Assembly (NCBI RefSeq): GCF_002909375.1 | Contig: NZ_PPXD01000026.1 | Location: forward strand, 62,001 to 126,000 | Source of the DNA: Cryobacterium zongtaii | Lineage (GTDB): Bacteria > Actinomycetota > Actinomycetes > Actinomycetales > Microbacteriaceae | Length of the DNA: 64,000 nt | Direction of reading: 5' to 3' | Part shown: piece after piece, positions 58,743 through 64,000 of the stretch | How positions within the stretch are numbered: position 1 is the stretch's first letter | Layout of the letters: each line of letters opens with the position of its first letter | The notes under the pieces: generated by a model | What the model saw: only the letters and a program-made list of their open reading frames with translations | What the model was told of the DNA's origin: nothing | The model's database searches: none | Program-made: the position numbers and the translations under genes

Positions 58743-59018
58743 TCAGGTCGAGCTGCTACTCCCGCGGTTGCGGGTGGCCGCGCCGTAGATGAGCAGCACG
58801 ATGATCGACCCGAGAATGGCGATCACCCAGGTGCGCAGGTCGAAGAACGATCCCATGTCGACCCCGAAGATCAGGCCGGCCAGCCAGCCGCCCAGCAACG
58901 CGCCGACCACACCGAGCAGCAGGGTCACGAACCAGCCGCCACCCTGCGTTCCGGGGAGGATCAGCTTGGCCAGGGCGCCGGCCAAGAGGCCGAGCAGGAG
59001 AAATCCGAAGAAACCCAT
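58743..59018 (-). CDS. GlsB/YeaQ/YmgE-family small membrane protein
   Basis: This 91-residue protein has three hydrophobic, Gly-rich segments (GFLLLGLLAGALAKLILPG, GWFVTLLLGVVGALLGGWLAG and TWVIAILGSIIVLLIYG), the standard layout of the transglycosylase-associated (GlsB/YeaQ/YmgE) family linked to envelope stress. It stands alone, divergent from bioY across about 200 nt. Confidence 0.92.
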   Translation of the reverse strand: MGFFGFLLLGLLAGALAKLILPGTQGGGWFVTLLLGVVGALLGGWLAGLIFGVDMGSFFDLRTWVIAILGSIIVLLIYGAATRNRGSSSST

Positions 59019-59225
59019 GAGAACTGCCTTCCGTGTCCCGGCATCGGTGAACTCTCCGTCCGGCTGCGACGATCATAAAACCGCACAGGTCCGACGGATA
59101 GGCGTGCCGATGGCAGCGGGAAACCGGACCGGAGGCCTCGACCGGGACCCGTGACCAGCGTTCCGCCGGATTCTTTGTAGGTATTCCACTGCGGCGCCCT
59201 GCCGGGGAAATCTAGATTGAAAACC

Positions 59226-59858
59226 ATGACAGCCCCCACCGTTCCCGCCCGTAGAGTCACGGCCCGCCTCAGCGTGCGCGACCTGGCCCAGATCGCCATT
59301 TTCGCCGCCCTCATCGCCGCCCTCGGGTTCCCCGGCGCGCTTTCCCTGGGCGCCAGCACCGTGCCGATCACGTTCCAGACCCTCGGCGTGATGCTGGCCG
59401 GCGCGATCCTCGGAGCGCGCAAGGGTTTCTTGGCCGTGCTGCTGTTGCTGGTCCTCGCCGCGGCCGGGCTGCCCCTGCTCTCGGGTGGGCGCGGCGGCCT
59501 GGTCTGGTTCACCACCTCCCCCTCCGCCGGCTACCCATACGGATGGCTGCTGGGCGTCGTCGTGATCGGCGCCCTCACCGCGTGGCTGCTGCCGCGCTAC
59601 CCGTTCTGGCCGGCACTGGGCGCCACCGTTCTCGGCGGCATCGTGGTCGTCTACCTGATCGGGGTGCCCGTCACCGCCGTCAACCTGGGCCTGCCGCTGT
59701 GGGCCGCCGCCGTCGACAGTGCGAAGTTCCTGCCCGGCGACCTGGTGAAGGTGGTCGTGACGGTCCTCGTCGCCAAGCAGGTGCACCGGGCATACCCGGG
59801 CCTGATCACCCCGCGCCGCACGGTTCCGGTCTCCGCGCCCGTCGACGCCCGGGCGTGA
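59226..59858 (+). CDS. bioY: Biotin transporter substrate-binding component
   Basis: This 210-residue S component of an ECF transporter binds biotin in the membrane. It has six hydrophobic segments and the BioY signature with VPITFQTLGVMLAGAILGARKG and GRGGLVWFTTSPSAGYPYGW. It begins the bioY-bioM-bioN operon. The ATG at 59226 is used; a TTG three codons upstream is possible. The stop overlaps the next GTG. Confidence 0.96.
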   Translation: MTAPTVPARRVTARLSVRDLAQIAIFAALIAALGFPGALSLGASTVPITFQTLGVMLAGAILGARKGFLAVLLLLVLAAAGLPLLSGGRGGLVWFTTSPSAGYPYGWLLGVVVIGALTAWLLPRYPFWPALGATVLGGIVVVYLIGVPVTAVNLGLPLWAAAVDSAKFLPGDLVKVVVTVLVAKQVHRAYPGLITPRRTVPVSAPVDARA

Positions 59859-60547
59859 GCGTGAGCGCCGCCGGCATCCGTTTCGAGGACGTCTCGCACG
59901 GCTTCGACGACCAGCCCGTGCTGCGCGGCATCGACCTGCACCTCACCGAACGCCGGATCGGCATCGTCGGCGCCAACGGCAGCGGCAAGTCGACGCTGGC
60001 GCGCATGATCAACGGCCTGGTCACCCCCACTAGCGGCACCGTCACGGTGAACGGCCTGGACGTGCGCCGGCAAGCCAAGCTCGTGCGGCGCGAGGTGGGC
60101 TTCATCTTCACCAATCCCGACAACCAGATCGTGATGCCGACCGTGCAGGAGGATGTGGCCTTCACCCTGCGGCGCCGGGGCCTGGCCGCCGACGAAATCA
60201 CGGCGCGCACGGCAGAGGCGCTCGATAGGTTCGGTCTCACCGCTCTCGCCGAGCGCCCCGCGCACCGTCTGTCCGGCGGTCAGAAGCAGCTGCTGGCCCT
60301 CGCGGCGGTGCTGGTGGCCGGGCCCAGCATCGTGGTGGCCGACGAACCGACCACGCTGCTGGATGCCCGCAACACCCGTCTGATCACCGGGCTGCTGGTG
60401 TCGCTGACCCAGCAGGTGATCGTGGTGACCCACGACCTGGAGGTGCTGGACGGGTTCGACAGGGTGATCGTGATCGACGAGGGCCGGGTCGTCGCCGACG
60501 ACGTGCCCTCCACCGCTCTCACCGCGTACCTGAGCATGCTGTCATGA
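59855..60547 (+). CDS. bioM: Biotin ECF transporter ATPase
   Basis: This 230-residue ABC ATPase has Walker A VGANGSGKST, the Q-loop-type NPDNQIVMPTVQEDVAF typical of ECF ATPases, the signature LSGGQKQLLALA, Walker B IVVADEPTTLLD and the switch histidine in VVTHDLEVLD. It powers the BioY/BioN transporter. The GTG at 59855 overlaps the bioY stop; another GTG is two codons later. Confidence 0.95.
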   Translation: MSVSAAGIRFEDVSHGFDDQPVLRGIDLHLTERRIGIVGANGSGKSTLARMINGLVTPTSGTVTVNGLDVRRQAKLVRREVGFIFTNPDNQIVMPTVQEDVAFTLRRRGLAADEITARTAEALDRFGLTALAERPAHRLSGGQKQLLALAAVLVAGPSIVVADEPTTLLDARNTRLITGLLVSLTQQVIVVTHDLEVLDGFDRVIVIDEGRVVADDVPSTALTAYLSMLS

Positions 60548-60557
60548 CCGGGCCGGC

Positions 60558-61166
60558 ATGATCGGGCTGTACCGGCCGGGGACCTCGCTGCTACACCGCG
60601 CGCCGTCGGTGCTCAAGCTGGCCGTGCTCGCCGTCGCCATGGTGCTGGTCGGCCTGGCGGCCGATCCGCTGGTGCTCGCGGGGGAATTCGTGGCCGTGGT
60701 CGCCCTGTACGCGCTGGCCGGCATCCCGCCCACGGCGGCCTGGCCGCAGATCGGTCCGATCCTGTGGATCCTGCTCTTCGCCGTGCCGGTGCAGGTGCTG
60801 GTCGCCAATGGTTCGGCGGAGGGCTGGACCACGGCCGGTCTGATGGCCGGCCGGCTGCTGGTGGCCGTGGCCCTCGCCGCCCTTTTCACCCTCACCACCA
60901 CGGTCACCGCGGTGCTCGAGGCGTTCCAGCTGCTGTTGCGGCCGTTCCGGCGCTGGGTGGATGCCGACAGGGTGGGGCTGCTCGTGGCCCTGACCATCCG
61001 GTGCATCCCATTGGTGGCGGAGATCGTGCGGGAGGTGCTCGACGCCCGGAGGGCGCGCGGCGCACAAGGGTCGATCATCGCCCTGGCCGTCCCCGTCGTC
61101 GTACGCTCGTTGTACGCCGCCGATGCGATCGGAGAGGCCCTCGCCGCACGCGGATTGGACGACTGA
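60558..61166 (+). CDS. bioN: Biotin ECF transporter transmembrane T component
   Basis: This 202-residue membrane protein has about five hydrophobic segments and the EcfT signature arginine helices (IREVLDARRARGAQGS, then EALAARGLDD), which couple to the ATPase. It completes the bioYMN set. The following gene starts within a few nucleotides, probably on the same transcript. Confidence 0.94.
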   Translation: MIGLYRPGTSLLHRAPSVLKLAVLAVAMVLVGLAADPLVLAGEFVAVVALYALAGIPPTAAWPQIGPILWILLFAVPVQVLVANGSAEGWTTAGLMAGRLLVAVALAALFTLTTTVTAVLEAFQLLLRPFRRWVDADRVGLLVALTIRCIPLVAEIVREVLDARRARGAQGSIIALAVPVVVRSLYAADAIGEALAARGLDD

Positions 61167-61171
61167 TCGAA

Positions 61172-61945
61172 TTGACGACTGACAGCACCCCTCGAACCGT
61201 TCTGCGCACCCGCGTCAGATTCGCCGGCTGGACCGCGCTCACCGCGCTGGCCCTCGGGATCGTGGCCGTCCTGTTCTGGACGCAGCTCGTGATGCCCGCC
61301 GACCGCACGGCCGCCCAGGCCGTGTTCGACGACCCCGCCGTCACGGTGACCGACACCGACGTCTCCGTCGTGATCGCCCCGGCCGAGGAACGCTCGGTCG
61401 CCGGCCTGGTCTTCATTCCCGGCGCCAAGGTCGACCCGTACGCGTACCTCGCCACCCTGGCTCCCACCGTGGCGGAGACGGGGATGACCGTGGTCATCAC
61501 CAAACCGGTTCTGAACCTCGCCTTCTTCGACCAGCGTCCGCTGGACACCTTCACGGCCACCGCGCCCGATGTGGCGGCGTGGTTCGTGGGCGGCCACTCG
61601 CTCGGCGGCGTGCGGGCCTGCATGTACGCCGAGGACAACGAGGTCGCCGGCCTCGTGCTGTTCGGCAGCTACTGCGCCTCGGCCGTCGACGACGAGCTGC
61701 CGGTGCTGAGCCTCAGCGGGAGCGAGGACGGCTTGAGCACCCCGGCCAAGATCGAGGACACCGCCGCCTTGCTGCCCGCCGATACGACCTTTGTGCGGAT
61801 CGAGGGCGCCAACCACGCCTCCTTCGGAGCGTACGGGGCTCAGCCCGGCGACGGCGAGGCCACGCTGACCCGGGCGGCATCGGAGCGGGCCATCACCGAG
61901 GCGCTGTCGAGCTTCATCGCGCTGCGAGCTCCGCAGTCGGAGTGA
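61172..61945 (+). CDS. Membrane-anchored alpha/beta hydrolase-like protein
   Basis: This 257-residue protein has a N-terminal hydrophobic anchor (about 20-42) and an alpha/beta-hydrolase domain with LVFIPGAKVDPYAYL, the nucleophile elbow VGGHSLGG and the His in EGANHASFG. Members of this group are uncharacterised. No ATG is available; the TTG at 61172 directly after bioN is the best start, so it is probably the fourth gene of the bioY operon. A biotin-related role is possible but unproven. Confidence 0.8.
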   Translation: MTTDSTPRTVLRTRVRFAGWTALTALALGIVAVLFWTQLVMPADRTAAQAVFDDPAVTVTDTDVSVVIAPAEERSVAGLVFIPGAKVDPYAYLATLAPTVAETGMTVVITKPVLNLAFFDQRPLDTFTATAPDVAAWFVGGHSLGGVRACMYAEDNEVAGLVLFGSYCASAVDDELPVLSLSGSEDGLSTPAKIEDTAALLPADTTFVRIEGANHASFGAYGAQPGDGEATLTRAASERAITEALSSFIALRAPQSE

Positions 61946-62050
61946 CCCGGCAGTCGCGGTGACCCGCGGGACCTGCTGCTCTTGTCGGTCGTCGGGGCCG
62001 GGGCCACTATGACTCGTGTCGGCCAACGTCGCCACGACCCGGGAGGACTC

Positions 62051-62500
62051 ATGCACGCACTCGTCGTCTATGACACGAACTATGGCAGCACCCGCACCAT
62101 CGCCGAGGTGATCGCCACCGAGTTGGGCCGGGGAACCACCACCCTCAGCGTGTCCGACATCACCGAGGCAAGCCTCGACGGCGTCGACGTCCTGGTGGTG
62201 GGATGCCCGATCAACGGCTGGAAGCCGACCGATCGGATGCGCCGGTTCCTGCGCACCCTCGCACCGGGCTCCCTCGCCGGTGTGCGGGCCGCCGCGTTCG
62301 ACACCCGCATCAAGTTATTCATCCACGGGGATGCGGCGGCCAAGATCTCGCACGCCCTGCACGCCGCCGGCGCCACTATCGTGGCCAAACCACACGGCTT
62401 CGTTGTCGACGGCACCGAGGGGCCGCTGGCCGCCGGAGAGACCGGCAAGGCCGGTGCCTGGGCGGCGTACATCGGCGCCGAACTGCGCGCCAGCGCCTGA
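62051..62500 (+). CDS. Flavodoxin-family protein
   Basis: This 149-residue protein has the FMN-phosphate loop VVYDTNYGSTRTIAE at the N-terminus, then VLVVGCPINGWKPT as the second FMN loop and VRAAAFDTR. Size and motifs match short-chain flavodoxins or the flavodoxin domain of MdaB-like proteins. The ATG at 62051 has GGGAGG 4 nt upstream. It converges with the betaine-binding protein gene across a strong terminator. Confidence 0.92.
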   Translation: MHALVVYDTNYGSTRTIAEVIATELGRGTTTLSVSDITEASLDGVDVLVVGCPINGWKPTDRMRRFLRTLAPGSLAGVRAAAFDTRIKLFIHGDAAAKISHALHAAGATIVAKPHGFVVDGTEGPLAAGETGKAGAWAAYIGAELRASA

Positions 62501-62511
62501 GACGACACAGA

Positions 62512-62539
62512 AACGGCCCGTGCCGAGGCACGGGCCGTT
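62512..62539. terminator. Bidirectional hairpin terminator
   Basis: AACGGCCCGTGCC, loop GAG-like and GGCACGGGCCGTT form a perfect stem of about 12-13 bp between convergent genes, with a T-rich end. Confidence 0.92.
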
Positions 62540-62557
62540 CATAGACGGGGCAGTCGA

Positions 62558-63451
62558 CTACGCGGTGAGCGAGTCCACGTACTCCTGGTTGTCTTCGATC
62601 CACTTCGCGACGATGGGGCCGTAGTCCTGGCCGTCGTAGTCAACGAACATGGCGGCTTCGAGCGACTGGAGCTTGTCGAGGTCCATGGTGTAGTCAGCGA
62701 TCCACTTGGTGGCCTGCGGGAAGTCGGTGGAGAAGTCCTTCTTGCCGTAGGCGTGGATGGTCTCCGAAGCGCCGAGGGTGCCTTCGGGGTCTTCGAGGTT
62801 CTTCAGGTCGAAGGTGTCGTAGGCCCAGTGCGGCGCCCACAGGGTGACGGCGATGTTCTCGCCGGACTTCTCCGCAGCGGTCAACTCGGTGAGCATCGCT
62901 GCGGTCGAGGAGGTCTGGTAGTCCATGTCCTCGAGGCCGTAGGTGGGGATGGTGTTGTCGGTCACGGCCTCGGTGAGACCGGCGCCGGGCTCGATGCCCA
63001 CGAGACGGTTGTCGAACAGGTCGGCGTTATCGGCCAGCTCGGCGAGGGTGTCGATCGGTGCATCGGCGTTCACGGCGATGGTGTTCTTGGCCTCGTCGTT
63101 CCAGGCCCCGAGTTCGGTGATGTCGTCGCCGTACTCCTCGAGGTAGGACTTGTGGGTGTTCGGCAGCCAGACGTCGAGGTTGAGGTCGTAGTCACCGGTG
63201 GAGAGCCCGGCGTAGACCGGTGCAACGTCGGCGTACTCGAGTTCGACGTTGTAGCCCTTCTCGTCGAGGATGGCCTTCCACAGCTCTGATGCCGCGATGC
63301 CCTCGTCCCAGCCGTTGAACACGGCGATGGTGAGGTCCTTGTTGTCCGAGTTGCCGTCGCCGACGGTCTCGGCTTCGGCCGCGGTGCAGCCGGCCAGGGC
63401 GAGCATGCCGATGGCACCGGTGGCGAGGATCTTGAGTGAACGGTTCTTCAT
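62558..63451 (-). CDS. Glycine betaine/proline ABC transporter substrate-binding lipoprotein
   Basis: This 297-residue protein has a lipoprotein signal with LAGC (Cys22) and the OpuAC-type periplasmic-binding fold: LTIAVFNGWDEGIAASELW, a tryptophan-containing DVWLPNTHKSYLEEYG and WAPHWAYDTFDLKNL. Aromatic residues of this type hold the quaternary ammonium group. It is 72 nt downstream of the permease gene on the same strand. Such systems import compatible solutes under osmotic stress. Confidence 0.94.
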   Translation of the reverse strand: MKNRSLKILATGAIGMLALAGCTAAEAETVGDGNSDNKDLTIAVFNGWDEGIAASELWKAILDEKGYNVELEYADVAPVYAGLSTGDYDLNLDVWLPNTHKSYLEEYGDDITELGAWNDEAKNTIAVNADAPIDTLAELADNADLFDNRLVGIEPGAGLTEAVTDNTIPTYGLEDMDYQTSSTAAMLTELTAAEKSGENIAVTLWAPHWAYDTFDLKNLEDPEGTLGASETIHAYGKKDFSTDFPQATKWIADYTMDLDKLQSLEAAMFVDYDGQDYGPIVAKWIEDNQEYVDSLTA

Positions 63452-63523
63452 GTGTCTGCCTTTCGTGTCACCTGCTGGTGGTGACCGGGGTTGAAGCTGC
63501 GGGGGTTGAAGCTACGGGTGGAG

Positions 63524-64000
63524 CTAGACGCGGGACGGCTCGCGCTCGGCGGCCTGCGTCGGTGTCACGGCCGGGGCCACGGTCGGTTCCACGGCGACGG
63601 CCGCGGCCGGAGCGTGGACCGGGTGGGCGCGGCGCTTGCGAGCGGCGAGCACCCTGCTGATCGGGGTGTTCCCGTTGCCGAGAGCCGCGGTGAGCCGGTC
63701 CAGGAAGATCGCGAGGATCACCACGGAGAGGCCGGCCTCGAAGCCGAGCGACACGTCGATGCGGTTCAGGCTGGCCACGACCTGCTGGCCGAGACCGCCG
63801 GCGCCGACCATGCCGGCGATGACGACCATCGAGAGCGAGAGCATGATCACCTGGTTGATTCCGGCCATGATGGTGGGCATCGCCAGGGGCAGCTGAATCT
63901 GACGCAGGATGCGCCACGGTGACGCACCGAAGGCCTGGCCGGCTTCGACCACCTCACTGTCGACGCTGCGGATGCCGAGTTCGGTGAGCCGAACCCCGGG
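63524..64000 (-). CDS. Glycine betaine/proline ABC transporter permease (C-terminal part, cut by window end)
   Basis: Only the last 158 residues lie in the window; the frame runs to the edge. They contain the EAA loop [20 protein letters not shown] that contacts the ATPase, hydrophobic segments [20 protein letters not shown] and [14 protein letters not shown], and a Pro/Ala/Val-rich tail of about 50 residues. This is the ProW/OpuAB pattern. The ATPase gene is expected further upstream outside the window. Confidence 0.92.
   Translation of the reverse strand, partial: PGVRLTELGIRSVDSEVVEAGQAFGASPWRILRQIQLPLAMPTIMAGINQVIMLSLSMVVIAGMVGAGGLGQQVVASLNRIDVSLGFEAGLSVVILAIFLDRLTAALGNGNTPISRVLAARKRRAHPVHAPAAAVAVEPTVAPAVTPTQAAEREPSRV

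Overview
The window is a high-GC actinobacterial chromosome segment. Gene content and codon use fit the family Microbacteriaceae; Cryobacterium or a close relative is my best guess, made from the look of the proteins and not from a search. It has two parts that meet at a tRNA-Gln(CTG) gene at 31152-31223.

Positions 1 to about 31150 are most of an integrative and conjugative element (ICE). Its right end carries a tyrosine integrase and a small excisionase-type helix-turn-helix protein, pointing away from the 3' end of the tRNA gene, which is the likely attachment site. Its left end lies outside the window. The element encodes a MobF/TrwC relaxase-helicase (minus strand, 1396-4896). It also has a long rightward transfer cluster (9120-24937): ArdC-like antirestriction protein, Prim-Pol primase, a ParB-domain protein, a VirB8-like protein, a peptidoglycan hydrolase with lysozyme-like and M23 domains, two tandem VirB2-like small membrane proteins, a TrbL/VirB6-like channel protein, an SCO6880-type protein, a VirB4-type ATPase, DprA, a VirD4/TraG coupling protein, SSB and a DUF4913-like protein. 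A divergent leftward operon (5753-8868) encodes an EspR-like regulator, an ImmA/IrrE metallopeptidase, a seven-helix membrane protein of the MAB_1171c type and a membrane-anchored alpha/beta hydrolase. The two operons are separated by a cluster of TTGAGCA half-sites, including a perfect 14-bp palindrome. This looks like the regulatory switch of the element, with a possible signalling branch. Cargo near the right end (25159-29460) comprises a Dam-type adenine methyltransferase, a ParB-like/HEPN-like fusion protein and a decayed anti-phage gene resembling apeA.

Positions 31152 to 64000 are ordinary chromosome. They hold gltX with a thioredoxin-reductase-like oxidoreductase and a LysR regulator, a class V aminotransferase, a DJ-1/PfpI protein and MDR oxidoreductase with a divergent TetR regulator, then branched-chain amino acid genes in two blocks (leuB-ilvE, and ilvD-ilvB-ilvN-ilvC), serA, and small membrane proteins. 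Further on are a zinc alcohol dehydrogenase, a methyltransferase, a fused trehalose-6-phosphate synthase/phosphatase, a biotin ECF transporter (bioY-bioM-bioN), a flavodoxin, and a glycine betaine-type ABC transporter cut by the window end. Several strong hairpin terminators separate convergent genes.

The most interesting parts are the ICE regulatory module with its operator array, the ParB-HEPN fusion beside a lone adenine methyltransferase, and the broken apeA-like gene.
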